Shown here piece after piece: positions 1 to 8,814 of a stretch of 64,000 bases of DNA. Position 1 is the first letter of the stretch. Each line of letters begins with the position of its first letter. Made by a program: the position numbers and the translations under genes. Origin of the DNA: Nocardiopsis mwathae (GTDB lineage Bacteria > Actinomycetota > Actinomycetes > Streptosporangiales > Streptosporangiaceae); NCBI RefSeq assembly GCF_014201195.1, contig NZ_JACHDS010000001.1, positions 2,914,001 through 2,978,000 on the forward strand. The letters run 5' to 3'. The notes beneath the pieces are model-generated. The model had not been told where the DNA came from. It made no database searches and saw only the letters and a list, made by a program, of their open reading frames with translations.

Positions 1-487
1 TCTCGATGCCGAGTGCCTGGCGGCAGAAGGCGCGGGCGACCTCGCCGATGGCGACGCGCGCGGCGGTCTCGCGGGCGCTGGCGCGCTCCAGGATCGGGCG
101 GGCCTCGTCGTGGCCGTACTTCTGCATGCCCACGAGGTCGGCGTGGCCGGGCCGGGGACGGGTCAGCGGCTCGTTGCGCGCCAGCCCCTCCAGCTCCTCG
201 GCGGGCACGGGGTCGGGAGACATCACCTTCTCCCACTTGGGCCACTCGCTGTTGCCCACCTCGACGGCGACCGGCCCGCCCTGGGTGCGGCCGTGTCGGA
301 TCCCGCCGATGACGGAGACCTGGTCCTGCTCGAACTTCATCCGGGCGCCCCGGCCGTACCCGGCGCGACGGCGGCGCAGCGCGGCGGCGATGTCGTCCGA
401 GGTGACGGAGACACCGGCCGGGAGGCCTTCCAGAATCGCGACGAGTGCCGGTCCGTGGGATTCCCCTGCGGTCAGCCAGCGCAACAT
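1..487 (-). CDS. aroC: Chorismate synthase, N-terminal part (runs off left edge)
   Basis: Converts 5-enolpyruvylshikimate-3-phosphate to chorismate, the last step of the shikimate pathway, using reduced FMN in the cytoplasm. About 162 residues are visible. The protein opens [20 protein letters not shown], the hallmark GESHG start of the family, followed by [17 protein letters not shown] and [14 protein letters not shown], both classic chorismate synthase blocks. The ATG at 487-485 is the only sensible start because the family begins directly at this motif. The 3' end lies outside the window. The prepilin peptidase gene lies just upstream in the same orientation, a neighbourhood known from other actinobacteria. 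Plus-strand reading frames here are shadows. Confidence 0.96.
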   Translation of the reverse strand, partial: MLRWLTAGESHGPALVAILEGLPAGVSVTSDDIAAALRRRRAGYGRGARMKFEQDQVSVIGGIRHGRTQGGPVAVEVGNSEWPKWEKVMSPDPVPAEELEGLARNEPLTRPRPGHADLVGMQKYGHDEARPILERASARETAARVAIGEVARAFCRQALGIE

Positions 488-555
488 GCCCTGATCTTCC
501 CACGGTCCGGGGGTGGAGCGCACACCAGGGCTCGGAGTCCCCGCCCGGCCGCAGC

Positions 556-1440
556 TCAGATGAGCAGGGGAAGCGGGTCTCCCACAAGGACGACGGCGAG
601 CGCGCCGACGATCATGAACGGCCCGAAGGCGAGCTGGGTCTTGCGGGTGGCGCGCCCCAGCGCCATCAGGGAGAGCCCGACGGCCGACGACAGGAGGAAC
701 GCCAGGAACGTGCCGGAGACGACGCTGGAGAGGCTCTGCCAACCCAGGTAGAGGCCGAGCAGGCCGGACAGCTTGACGTCACCCCACCCCATCCCGGCGG
801 GGTAGATGAACCAGAGCAGGAAGTAGAAGGCGGCCAGGGCGGCCATGCCGATCAGGGCGCCGGCCGCGACACCGGGCGCCGCGGCCGCAGCCGGTCCGAC
901 ACCGCCGACCAGGTCACCGGGGCCGCCGAGGTGGGGTGCGGTCAGGATGCCGCCGAGCACCAGGGGGGCCGCGACCACGTAGGAGCGCAGCACCAGCACG
1001 TCGGGCAGCCGGTGGACGCGCACGTCGATGACCGACAGGACGGCGCCCAGCGCACCGAGGAACAGCAGCGCGACCAGCGCGACCCAACCGGACCCGGCCA
1101 TTCCCAGGCCGGCCCCGGCCGTGTACCCTGCGGCGGCGAACACGGCGGCCGTGGTCCACGCGGTGGCCGCGGAGGTCGGCACGGTCGCGGCGCAGGCCGG
1201 GCACCGCCCGTGCCAGAGGAAGCCGACCGGCCGGGGCAGCGGAAGCCAGCGCAGGAAGGGGATCTCGGTCCCGCAGTGCGGGCAGGTGGGCGGCGGCGGT
1301 CCGGAGTCGTCGTCCGGCGCGGGGTCGTGCCGGACGAAGAGCGGAACCATGCGCCCGGTGGCGCGCCCCACCGGAATCCCGGCCAGGCCGAGGGCGGCCG
1401 CGAGCACGACGGTGAGCACGGCATCGGGGGATGTGGGCAT
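556..1440 (-). CDS. Prepilin peptidase (A24 family, PilD/GspO-like)
   Basis: A membrane aspartyl protease expected to cleave leader peptides of type IV/Tad pilins and pseudopilins at the cytoplasmic face, and possibly to N-methylate them. The 294-residue protein has a cytoplasmic loop with two CxxC pairs (CPHC near residue 53, CPAC near 80), the zinc-type motif of classical PilD. It also has two catalytic aspartate contexts: [11 protein letters not shown] near 147-157 and the GxGD-type GMGWGDVKL near 216-224. Roughly seven hydrophobic segments are visible. The gene lies 68 bases upstream of aroC on the same strand. No pilin or ATPase gene is in view, so its substrate cannot be told from here. 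Confidence 0.9.
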   Translation of the reverse strand: MPTSPDAVLTVVLAAALGLAGIPVGRATGRMVPLFVRHDPAPDDDSGPPPPTCPHCGTEIPFLRWLPLPRPVGFLWHGRCPACAATVPTSAATAWTTAAVFAAAGYTAGAGLGMAGSGWVALVALLFLGALGAVLSVIDVRVHRLPDVLVLRSYVVAAPLVLGGILTAPHLGGPGDLVGGVGPAAAAAPGVAAGALIGMAALAAFYFLLWFIYPAGMGWGDVKLSGLLGLYLGWQSLSSVVSGTFLAFLLSSAVGLSLMALGRATRKTQLAFGPFMIVGALAVVLVGDPLPLLI

Positions 1441-1539
1441 GGAGGGAAACCTACCCGTCCCGCGATGAACATGGTGAGAGGAGTCGATCCCGTCCGATCC
1501 GTCCCCTCGTACGCCCTGGCCATCGCGGGTAGGGGCGGG

Positions 1540-2280
1540 TCAGTCGGCCTCGGCTCGGCGGGCCCGGACGACGGCGCTCAGTTCGACGCCGCCGGGGAGC
1601 AGTGGGGCGAGCTCGGCCGCCAGCCGGTCGGCGACGCGGCGGATCGAGTCGTCGTCGCGGCGGTCCAGTTCCAGGCGGACACCGATGTCGGCGCGCTCTG
1701 AGCTGTGGATGCGCACGCGCTCGATGCCGAACTCGGTGTGGGTGATGCGGTAGATCATGGCGAGGACCTGGGGGTCCTCCTGGGGCTCGGGAACGGTGCC
1801 GCGCTCGGCGAGGATGGTGAGGAAGCGGCCCTGGACCGCATAGGTGATCGGGCCGGCGACGTCGATGACGAGGGCGTCGGCTCCCTCGTCGATCGCGGAC
1901 TTGCAGGCCTCGATCGCGCTGACGGGGACGGGGCGGGCGTCCTCGCGCCAGCGGCGGACGGCGTCGACCGAGGTGAAGGCGAGGACGCCCCGGCGGCCGT
2001 CCTTACCGATCATCAGGGGGACGGCCACCTCGCTTTTCTTGTCGCGCTTGAGGCCGTCCTCGCCTTCCTCGACCTCGGTGGGGACGGCGACCACGGGGAC
2101 CAGCACACGGGACGGGCCGAGTGCGGCCAGCACCTGGCGGTCCCCGATGTCGCCACGGGAGTAGGCCTCCAACCGCTCGGTCACCTGTGGATCGGCTGAG
2201 CCGTCATCGTCGCGAAATCTCTGTGCGCCGGTGATGGTGGGTCGTTGGGTCACGACTGGTGACTCTACCGAGTCCGACAT
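1540..2280 (-). CDS. SseB-domain protein
   Basis: A soluble 246-residue protein of the SseB N-terminal-domain family, common in actinobacteria, of unknown biochemical role. Recognisable blocks are RVLVPVVAVPTE (residues about 58-69), a charged stretch then VAVPLMIGKDGRRGVLAFTS, and VDAVRRWREDARPVPVSA. A C-terminal part (about 165-240) resembles an SseB beta domain, with HSSERADIGVRLELDRRDDD. No signal peptide or membrane segment is seen. The ATG at 2280 starts a short polar tail before the domain. The assignment rests on sequence pattern only, and no partner is implied by the neighbours. Confidence 0.75.
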   Translation of the reverse strand: MSDSVESPVVTQRPTITGAQRFRDDDGSADPQVTERLEAYSRGDIGDRQVLAALGPSRVLVPVVAVPTEVEEGEDGLKRDKKSEVAVPLMIGKDGRRGVLAFTSVDAVRRWREDARPVPVSAIEACKSAIDEGADALVIDVAGPITYAVQGRFLTILAERGTVPEPQEDPQVLAMIYRITHTEFGIERVRIHSSERADIGVRLELDRRDDDSIRRVADRLAAELAPLLPGGVELSAVVRARRAEAD

Positions 2281-2332
2281 GGCACGAGGGGAAGAGCGGG
2301 ATTAATCCCCCTGCGGGGAGGCCGATCTCACC

Positions 2333-2809
2333 TCATCTGCGGGAGCGCTCGCGCAGCCCGGCCTCCAGGACGCCCATGATCTCGCCCAGGCGCTCCACCT
2401 GCTCGTCGGTGAGCCGGTCGAACATGCACTCGCGCACCCGGCCGACGTGCCCGGGCGCGGCCTCGGACAGCGCCTTCTCGCCGTGCTCGGTGAGCACCGC
2501 CCACGACCCGCGGCGGTCCTGGGAGCAGCTCTCCCGGCGCACGTAGCCGTCGCGTTCGAGGCGTGCGATCTGGTGCGACAGACGGCTCTTGGAGACGATC
2601 ACGCTGTCGGCGAGGTGGCGCATGCGCACCCGCTGCCCCTCCGCCTCCGACAGGCTCACCAGGATGCCGTACTCGACGAGCGTCAGCCCGTCGCGCTGCC
2701 GCAGATCCCGGTCGAGCTCTTGGTTCATCAGGGAGTTCGTCCGCAGGAAGCTGCGCCAGATGCGTTGCTGATCGTCATCGAGCCAGTCGACCGGGTCCAT
2801 GGCCGTCAT
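2333..2809 (-). CDS. MarR-family transcriptional regulator
   Basis: A winged-helix dimeric repressor/activator, 158 residues from the chosen start. It shows the MarR core: DQQRIWRSFLRTNSLMNQEL (dimerisation helix), LTLVEYGILVSLSEAEGQRV, the recognition helix region IVSKSRLSHQIARLERDGYV, then the wing RRESCSQDRRGSWAVLTEHG. It is transcribed away from yceI, the usual actinobacterial pairing of a MarR protein with YceI, so yceI and itself are the likely targets. Homology begins near MDPVDWLDDDQQ, which favours the ATG at 2809. An ATG at 2848 with an AAGGA site and a TTG at 2866 with AGGAGG are alternatives that would add 13-19 residues. Confidence 0.9.
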   Translation of the reverse strand: MTAMDPVDWLDDDQQRIWRSFLRTNSLMNQELDRDLRQRDGLTLVEYGILVSLSEAEGQRVRMRHLADSVIVSKSRLSHQIARLERDGYVRRESCSQDRRGSWAVLTEHGEKALSEAAPGHVGRVRECMFDRLTDEQVERLGEIMGVLEAGLRERSRR

Positions 2810-2899
2810 CGTAGTCCGCCCGCCGCTGCCCACGGGGTCCCCTGCCATGTCATTCCTTACCAGCAAGACTCCTCCTCGGAATCAAAAACGTGTCAACGT

Positions 2900-2916
2900 G
2901 GTAACTGATTGTTATC
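2900..2916. promoter_or_regulatory. Candidate MarR operator between marR and yceI
   Basis: In the AT-richer divergent gap there is an inverted repeat TAAC-N5-GTTA (2902-2905 and 2911-2914), extended by a G/C pair at 2900 and 2916. MarR dimers typically bind short AT-rich palindromes of this spacing in the intergenic region they control. Position, spacing and symmetry support an operator; binding itself is inference. Confidence 0.45.
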
Positions 2917-2946
2917 ATGCAATCTCGTCATCTTTCGGGGGGAATC

Positions 2947-3492
2947 ATGGCCGATTTCAACCTCAAGCCCGGGACCTGGCAGATTGACCCGACACATTCC
3001 CAAATTGGTTTCTCTGTCCGCCACATGATGATCAGCCGCGTGCGCGGCCGCATGGAGAAGTTCGGCGCCACCCTCGACGTCGGCGACGACCCGCTGACCT
3101 CCTCTGTCACCGCCAGGATCGACGCCTCCTCCATCGACACCGGCAACGAGGAGCGCGACGCCCACATCCGGTCGTCCGACTTCTTCGATGCGGCGACCCA
3201 CCCCGAATGGACCTTCGCCTCGACGGCCATCCGCCCGGACGGCGCGGCATTCCTCCTCGACGGCCGGCTGACCGTCAAAGGGACCGCCCTCCCGGTCGCG
3301 CTGCGGGTGGAATTCAACGGCACCACCACCGACCGTTACGGGCTGACCAGGGCCGCTTTCCATGCCGAGACCGAACTCAGCCGCACCGCCTTCGGTGTGG
3401 ACATCCAGATGCCGATGGACGGCGGCGGAGTGGTCGTCGGCGACCGCGTCACCGTGGAGATCGACGCCGAGTTCGTGCACGATCGGCGGTGA
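2947..3492 (+). CDS. YceI-family lipid-binding-type protein
   Basis: A 181-residue lipocalin-like beta-barrel of the YceI family. Members bind polyisoprenoid or amphiphilic ligands and some are stress induced. The family signature is complete: TWQIDPTHSQIGFSVRHMMI at residues 8-27, then ASSIDTGNEERDAHIRSSDF, and a C-terminal GDRVTVEIDAEF. There is no signal peptide, so this is a cytoplasmic form. ATG 2947 is preceded by a GGGGGGAA ribosome site and matches the usual N-terminus; an in-frame ATG at 2917 lies inside the putative operator and is unlikely. It is divergent from marR, which probably controls it. Confidence 0.93.
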   Translation: MADFNLKPGTWQIDPTHSQIGFSVRHMMISRVRGRMEKFGATLDVGDDPLTSSVTARIDASSIDTGNEERDAHIRSSDFFDAATHPEWTFASTAIRPDGAAFLLDGRLTVKGTALPVALRVEFNGTTTDRYGLTRAAFHAETELSRTAFGVDIQMPMDGGGVVVGDRVTVEIDAEFVHDRR

Positions 3493-3642
3493 CCGCCTCC
3501 GGCCAGGGCCCGTGCCGGGCCGCAGAGCGCGCGGACACCGCCGCGGGGCCCCCGAACCCCGGATCCCGACTTTCACGACACTCCGTCGTATGATCGCCGT
3601 GTCCGATATGGACCGAAGATCACCGAAAGGATCCGAAGACCG

Positions 3643-3960
3643 TTGCCACCGACACCGTTCAGTCCCGAGGTCGTCCAGGCCGTCACCAAGCACATGAACG
3701 ACGACCACGCAGCGGACTCCCTGCTGATCTGCCAGGCCCTCGGTGGTCGCCCCGCGGCCACCGCCGCCCGGATGACCGGCCTCGACGGCTACGGCGCCGA
3801 CTTCGCGGCCGTGGTGGACGGAACCGAGGTCGAGGTGCGCATCCCCTGGTCCCGCCCGCTCAGCGAGCGTGCCGAGATCCGCCGGGAGGTCGTGCGCATG
3901 TACCAGGACGCCTGCGAGATGCTCGGCGTCCCACCGCGACAGGGGGACGGCCGGCACTGA
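3643..3960 (+). CDS. DUF2470-type protein
   Basis: A 105-residue stand-alone DUF2470 domain, which elsewhere forms the C-terminal part of HugZ/pyridoxamine-oxidase-like haem proteins. The signature HMNDDHAADSLLICQAL is at residues 17-33, with AARMTGLDGYGADFAA and RIPWSRPLSERAEIRREVVR downstream. Those segments form the expected alpha/beta fold. No catalytic residues are known for the isolated domain. TTG 3643 is chosen because the domain needs the preceding PEVVQAVTK helix and no ATG or GTG is available upstream in frame. Confidence 0.8.
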   Translation: MPPTPFSPEVVQAVTKHMNDDHAADSLLICQALGGRPAATAARMTGLDGYGADFAAVVDGTEVEVRIPWSRPLSERAEIRREVVRMYQDACEMLGVPPRQGDGRH

Positions 3961-3987
3961 GCCTGCCGACGGCCGCCACCCGGGGCG

Positions 3988-4347
3988 CTACGGGGTGCTC
4001 GCGCCCGCCGCCCGCACCCCCGCGACGGCACCTCCCGCCAGCAGCGCCGTCATGACCGCCAGCACCGCGAACATCGGGCCGGTCGCGCTCCCGGGCTCAC
4101 CGGCCAGCGCACCCCGGACCACGAACGCGATCCCCGCCAGCGACAGCCACATCGCCGACCAGAAGAAGTACGGCTGCGCCCGGCGGTGCGCGGCCAGCCA
4201 GGCCTCCTCCGAACGCAGGGTCGAGGGGACGCGGATTCCGGGACTGGAGTGAATGTCGATTCCCCTCCGCACCGCGTGCTGACCGGTCCAGGCCAGAAAG
4301 GCGCTCAGCGCGCCGAAGGCGAGGCCGAGCACGAACCACTCCGACAT
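3988..4347 (-). CDS. SdpI-family small membrane protein
   Basis: A 119-residue membrane protein with three hydrophobic segments: LGLAFGALSAFLAW, FFWSAMWLSLAGIAFVV and AVLAVMTALLAGGAVAGV. Between the first two lies GIRVPSTLRSEEAWLAAHR, which is the SdpI-family motif (G-I-R-x-P-x-x-x-x-x-x-E-x-W-x-x-x-H). SdpI confers immunity to the SDP toxin in Bacillus, but most family members have no assigned role. ATG 4347 is preferred because GGGAG lies 8 bases upstream; a GTG at 4353 sits too close to it. No toxin gene is adjacent, so an immunity role is not supported here. Confidence 0.75.
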   Translation of the reverse strand: MSEWFVLGLAFGALSAFLAWTGQHAVRRGIDIHSSPGIRVPSTLRSEEAWLAAHRRAQPYFFWSAMWLSLAGIAFVVRGALAGEPGSATGPMFAVLAVMTALLAGGAVAGVRAAGASTP

Positions 4348-4684
4348 CGTCACCGCTCCCAGCGATCACCACCAGAAAAACGTCACCTTCCCCCACATAC
4401 CACACGCAATGCCACCCCAACCCCGGTTCGGGCCCTGCGGCCGGAACCGGCCGCGCCGCCGCCCCCGCGCCGCCGGTGGAGGCCGACCTCGGGCATGTTC
4501 GGCGGATCGAATCCGCACGCGCGCCCGGCCGCGACCGGACCGAAGCTCGCTGCGCCGCTCCACACGCGGAGCCGGCCCGAATCGACTCGGTGGAGCGGCC
4601 TGAGAGCGCTGCCCCGGACGGCCGCGCACGCACCGGAACGCATCCGCCGAACACGCCCTACTCTGGAGGACATCCCCTCGTCCA
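4348..4684. other. Intergenic region, no gene seen
   Basis: About 335 bases between the divergent SdpI-like and kinase-like genes. It holds a perfect short palindrome GCGGCCGG-AA-CCGGCCGC at 4437-4454. Reading frames across it lack recognisable protein features. Promoters for both flanking genes should lie here, but I see no convincing -35/-10 pair. Confidence 0.4.
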
Positions 4685-7387
4685 GTGGTCAAGCACCGGA
4701 AAGACGCCCCTGCAACGATGGTCACTCCCGATCAGCCGGATCCGGCGGCACCGACGCAGCGGATCGAGCCGACGTCCGCACCGTCGACCACGCGCCTCGA
4801 CCCGGGGCGGGGACCGACGCGGTGGGCCACCCGGATCCTGCGCCCGCGAGGCGGGACACCGGACGGCACCGGCGCCGCCGCGGCCACCCGCCCGCCGGAG
4901 CCGCGCACGCGTGTGCTGCCGGGCGCGCGGGGCGGCGCGCCCGCGACGGCCGCACTGCCGTCCCGGGGCGCCGCCGCGCGGCCCGCCCCATGGTGGCGAC
5001 GCGCCCTTGGCCCACTCCTGGAATGGTTCGCCCGCCTGGTCGGACGGCTGGTCGTCGGGCCCGCCAGCGAGCTGGACTACGCCGTCCCCGCCGAACTGCG
5101 CCGCGCCTACAACGTGCGAGGCCACATCGGCGCCGGCGGCGAGGCCATCGTCTACCTGGCCGAACCCGCCGACGAGTCCGCAGGGCAGGACGGGCGCAAG
5201 GTCGCGCTCAAGGTCTACCGCCCCGGCCACGACATCAACCGGGAGCTGCTGGACCGCCTCCGCGCCCGGGGCACCGCCGACCCGCACACGCCCGCCATCC
5301 ACGGGTACGGCTACGCGCGCAGCGCCTGGGGCGAGGAGCTGGCCTGGGAGGCCCAGGAGTACTTCGCCCATGGCTCGATGCGGTCCCTGCTGGACGAGGC
5401 CCCGCTGCCCGAGGGGCGGGCACGCGACGTCGTGGCGGCGGTCGCCGACTGCCTGCGCCACTGGCAGGAGTCGCTGCAGCACAACCACACCGACGTCAAG
5501 CCCGAGAACCTGCTGATCCGCGGCCTCGACCCGCCGGTGTTCGCCCTCACCGACTTCGGCGGCGCCGTCCGCGCCACCATGAGCCGGGTGTACGGCGGGC
5601 TCGCCATCACCGAGGACTATGCCGCTCCCGAGGTCGTGGAGGGCCGGCGCGAGGCCCCGGCCGCCTGGTGGTCGCTGGGGATCATGGTGCACGAACTGAT
5701 GACCGGCCGCCGACCCGAGCGCGGCGAGAACTGGCTGACCGCCCGCTCGACCGACATCGACGTCTCGGCGATCCCCGATGAGCGATGGCGGCTGCTGGCG
5801 CGCGGGCTGCTCGCCCCGGCCCCCTCCGCACGCTGGGGACACGACGAGGTCCGCGCCTGGCTGTCCGGCGAGCGCCCGCAGATCGCCGCGGCCCGCCGCC
5901 ACGCGCCCCTGGTCTTCGCCGACGTCTCCCACGAGGACCCGCCCAGCCTCGCCTTCGACCTCCTCGACCGCTGGGACAAGGGCGAGGTCTGGCTTCGCAC
6001 CCACTGGCCCAGCCTGCGTACCTGGCTGGACCGCGAGGTCAACGACTACACCTTCGACCGCGCGTACCTCACCCGGCTGGACCAGCACCCCGAGCACGTG
6101 CACCTGGCGATCGGCGCGCTGGCCGCGCACTTCGTGCCCGGCATGCCGCCGCGCTACCGCGGGCACGAGATCAGCGCCGAGGGCGTGCTCGCGCTGGCCG
6201 CCGGCGAGCGGAGCCGCCACGGCCTGCTGCGCGAGGCCGTCGAACTGGGCGCGCTCGACCTCGCCGCCCGCCACTGGTGCGGGCACCCCGCATGCCGCGC
6301 CGACGGCGCCCGGCGGTGCGCGCTGCTGGAGCGCGTCCAGCACGAGGTCCCCTTGATCATGCAGCAGGTCGCCACGACCGCGGACCGGCTGCGGGGCACG
6401 GGGGTATCCGCCGTCGCCGACCTCGCCGAGCACGAATGGGACTCGGCGTGGGCGACCGCCGCCGAGCTCGTCTTGGACCCCGAAGCGCCGGCCCGGCAGC
6501 GACGGCTCCTGCGCGACCAGTCCTGGCACCCGGTGCGGCGCAGCGACGCCCCGTACGCCCCGTGGTGGCGCGAGCAGCGCCGGACCGCCCTGCGCGGACG
6601 CGCCGACGCGATCACCACGGGCGCGGCGGTGGTCACCGCCGTGCTGCTGCTACCGGTCGCCGCGGCGGCGGGGAGCACGCTGCGGGAGGCCGAGCGCGCC
6701 GACAGCCGCGAACGGTGGCGCGGCCGCTGGACGGGCGCGGCGGAGGCCGTCGGCGGCGGCTGGGCGCGGGCGCAGGAGAAGCTGTCAGGCGCCTGGAGGC
6801 GGCGTCCGACCGACGGTCCGGCGTCCCCACCGCCCTGGCCCGCGTCCCCGTATGGGCCGTCTCAAGGCCGACCCCCCGGACTCCGGCAACAGGACCGGGA
6901 CAGGGAGCAGGCGCGGGCCGACCGCGCGATGAACCAGGTCCTGAGGGCGATGAACGCGGGCCGGTGCCGCAGGTTCGCCTACCCGGCGGCACTGGTCGGG
7001 TTCATCGACGCCCTGGGCCGCGTCCTGCGCGGGGCGGAAGGGTTCTACCCGCAGAACGAGGTGGTCCGGGCGCTGTACGAGCCGCTCGTGGCGTTCGCCA
7101 CGGGAGACCACACCGGGCCCCTCGTGAGATCGGCGGCGAACGCCCTCGGCCTGCTGCCCTACGGTATCGGCGGACAGTGGTGGCTGCCCGCCGTCCTCGG
7201 CGCGGTCCTGCTGGTCCTCGGCCGTACCGCCGCGAACCAGCGGCGCCGGGCCCGCACGCAGCTGGCCGCCTTCCGGCTGGCCGTCGCCGGGTCGGTGCTG
7301 ATGGCCGTGGTGCTGCTGTCCACCGGCTTCGTCATGGTCGGGGCGGGCCTGCTGATGCCGCTCGACACCCTGTTCGGCGGCCGCTGA
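4685..7387 (+). CDS. Large membrane-anchored Ser/Thr protein kinase-like protein
   Basis: A 900-residue protein with a kinase domain at about residues 140-375. Visible motifs are a glycine loop GAGGEAIVYLAE (149-160), VALK with lysine near 176, catalytic loop HTDVKPENLL with aspartate near 270 (T replaces the usual R of HRD), metal-binding DFGG near 290, and APE near 314. The first ~95 residues are Thr/Pro/Arg-rich and disordered-looking. After the kinase come about 270 residues of unrecognised, probably helical sequence. Hydrophobic segments follow near 640-660, 830-845 and 855-885, so the C-terminus is membrane-embedded. The start is uncertain: GTG 4685 and ATG 4718 both have purine tracts about 14 bases upstream. 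It stands alone, with no phosphatase or forkhead-associated partner adjacent. Substrates are unknown. Confidence 0.8.
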   Translation: MVKHRKDAPATMVTPDQPDPAAPTQRIEPTSAPSTTRLDPGRGPTRWATRILRPRGGTPDGTGAAAATRPPEPRTRVLPGARGGAPATAALPSRGAAARPAPWWRRALGPLLEWFARLVGRLVVGPASELDYAVPAELRRAYNVRGHIGAGGEAIVYLAEPADESAGQDGRKVALKVYRPGHDINRELLDRLRARGTADPHTPAIHGYGYARSAWGEELAWEAQEYFAHGSMRSLLDEAPLPEGRARDVVAAVADCLRHWQESLQHNHTDVKPENLLIRGLDPPVFALTDFGGAVRATMSRVYGGLAITEDYAAPEVVEGRREAPAAWWSLGIMVHELMTGRRPERGENWLTARSTDIDVSAIPDERWRLLARGLLAPAPSARWGHDEVRAWLSGERPQIAAARRHAPLVFADVSHEDPPSLAFDLLDRWDKGEVWLRTHWPSLRTWLDREVNDYTFDRAYLTRLDQHPEHVHLAIGALAAHFVPGMPPRYRGHEISAEGVLALAAGERSRHGLLREAVELGALDLAARHWCGHPACRADGARRCALLERVQHEVPLIMQQVATTADRLRGTGVSAVADLAEHEWDSAWATAAELVLDPEAPARQRRLLRDQSWHPVRRSDAPYAPWWREQRRTALRGRADAITTGAAVVTAVLLLPVAAAAGSTLREAERADSRERWRGRWTGAAEAVGGGWARAQEKLSGAWRRRPTDGPASPPPWPASPYGPSQGRPPGLRQQDRDREQARADRAMNQVLRAMNAGRCRRFAYPAALVGFIDALGRVLRGAEGFYPQNEVVRALYEPLVAFATGDHTGPLVRSAANALGLLPYGIGGQWWLPAVLGAVLLVLGRTAANQRRRARTQLAAFRLAVAGSVLMAVVLLSTGFVMVGAGLLMPLDTLFGGR

Positions 7388-7753
7388 CCCGTTCCGCCGC
7401 CCCCGGCGGTGGGGTGCGGCGACCTACCACCGGCCGATCCTTCGATGCGCGTCGCCGAGCTCAACGGATGATCCGGTGACGTCGTCGGTGCAGGGCCGGT
7501 GGCCACCCGCCCCGAGGGGAAAACGCAACGATTCTCCCCGATCGCCCACGTAGCTGGGCGTACGGCTATATGATCGCCCGGTAGCCGGAACAGATGATCC
7601 GATTTCCAGTCGTCCACGGAGCTGCGGTCCACAACGCGAAAGCGACCGAGCGAGCGAAGCCGCCGACGCCGACCACCGAAGGCCCGAGCGCATCGGCGGC
7701 GTAGCGGGCGAGGAGCCTTGAGCGGGCAGGAGACACAACGCGAAGGTGATCGA
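7388..7753. other. Intergenic region with a degenerate duplicate of the downstream gene start
   Basis: About 365 bases without a gene. Positions 7630-7666 match 7734-7770 (offset 104) with eight differences, all transitions. The second copy covers the ribosome site and GTG start of the epimerase gene; in the first copy the GTG reads GCG. Upstream, TATGAT at 7569-7574 resembles a -10 box and sits between inverted arms CGGCTA (7563-7568) and TAGCCG (7582-7587). No -35 is convincing. Confidence 0.5.
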
Positions 7754-8680
7754 GTGAGTGAGGCTGTCGAACTGGTGGCGGGCGACTATCGCGCGGTCAT
7801 CGGCCGCGGCGGGGCCGCGTTGCAGCGGCTCACCTGGTGCGGCGAGGACCTGGTCTGGGACGGTGTCGCGGGTTCGGGGAGCCACGGGGTCGAGGCTTTC
7901 CAGGGGCGGCTCATGGCCCCTTGGCCGAACCGCGTGGACAAGGGCCGCTACACCTTCCAAGGGGCGGAATACCAGCTGGACATCACCGAGCCGGAGCGCG
8001 GCACCGCGATCCATGGGCTGGTGCACTCCCGGCCCTGGACGGTGGTGGACGCCGACCCCGCCCACGCCAGGCTCTGCCTCACCCTCGACGGCGAACCCGG
8101 ATACCCGTTCCCGCTGGAGCTGGCGGCGGACTACCGGCTCGACCCGGCCTTGGGGCTGACCGTGAACGTGGCCGCGCGCAACGTCGGCCCGTCGGCCGCG
8201 CCCTACGGCTTCGGGGCGCACCCGTACCTGACGGTGGGGGTTCCGCTGGACGAGGCCACCCTGCACCTGCCCGCCCGGCTCCGGCAGCCCGTGGACGACC
8301 GCCTGCTGCCGACCGGCCCACCGCAGAACGTGGCCGGGACCGACCACGACTTCCGTGCCCCGCGCCGTGTCGGCGCGACGCGGTTCGACACGGCTTTCAC
8401 CGGTTTGCGGCCCGGTGCGGAGGGGAGGTCGTGGACGGTGCTGTCCGGGCCGGACCGCGGTGTCGGCCTGTGGGCCGACGCCACCTGCGGCTGGCTCCAG
8501 GTGTTCAGCGCCGACGGCCTTCCCGGTGGCGCGCACCGCTGCGCTCTCGCCGTCGAACCAATGACCTGCCCGCCCAACGCCCTGGCCACCGGCCGCAGCC
8601 TGCGGGTGCTGGAACCCGGGCAGCGGTCCGAGGCCCACTTCGGGATCCGCAGGATGGCCCCCGCGCCGGCACCGGACTAG
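7754..8680 (+). CDS. Aldose 1-epimerase family protein (GalM-like)
   Basis: A 308-residue cytoplasmic mutarotase-fold enzyme that should interconvert anomers of a hexose or hexose phosphate. Family features in order: LMAPWPNRVDKGRYTF, with the substrate-binding NR near residue 60; AIHGLVHSRPW with a conserved histidine; GAHPYLTVG with the general-acid histidine near 155; and VEPMTCPPNAL near 275, carrying the catalytic glutamate. Two histidines and the glutamate are intact, so it is probably active. GTG 7754 is chosen for the AAGG site 7 bases upstream; a TTG at 7718 has its AGGAG too close. It is convergent with the MocA-like gene. Confidence 0.88.
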   Translation: MSEAVELVAGDYRAVIGRGGAALQRLTWCGEDLVWDGVAGSGSHGVEAFQGRLMAPWPNRVDKGRYTFQGAEYQLDITEPERGTAIHGLVHSRPWTVVDADPAHARLCLTLDGEPGYPFPLELAADYRLDPALGLTVNVAARNVGPSAAPYGFGAHPYLTVGVPLDEATLHLPARLRQPVDDRLLPTGPPQNVAGTDHDFRAPRRVGATRFDTAFTGLRPGAEGRSWTVLSGPDRGVGLWADATCGWLQVFSADGLPGGAHRCALAVEPMTCPPNALATGRSLRVLEPGQRSEAHFGIRRMAPAPAPD

Positions 8681-8714
8681 GTGTACCGCCCGGAGAGATG
8701 CCGAAGGCAGGTGT

Positions 8715-8754
8715 CCGGAGCCGCCGTCTCCGGGGGTGGAGGCGGCGGCTCCGG
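8715..8754. terminator. Hairpin terminator between convergent genes
   Basis: 17-bp arms at 8715-8731 and 8738-8754 pair with a single G-T wobble around a 6-base loop. It lies between the ends of the epimerase gene (8680) and the MocA-like gene (8815) and could serve both directions. No T-run follows, as is common in high-GC actinobacteria. Confidence 0.6.
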
Positions 8755-8814
8755 TGCTGTCGGTGGTCGGGTGTCCGGCCCCGGGGACGGCCGGTCGTCG
8801 GGGGGTAGTAGGGG

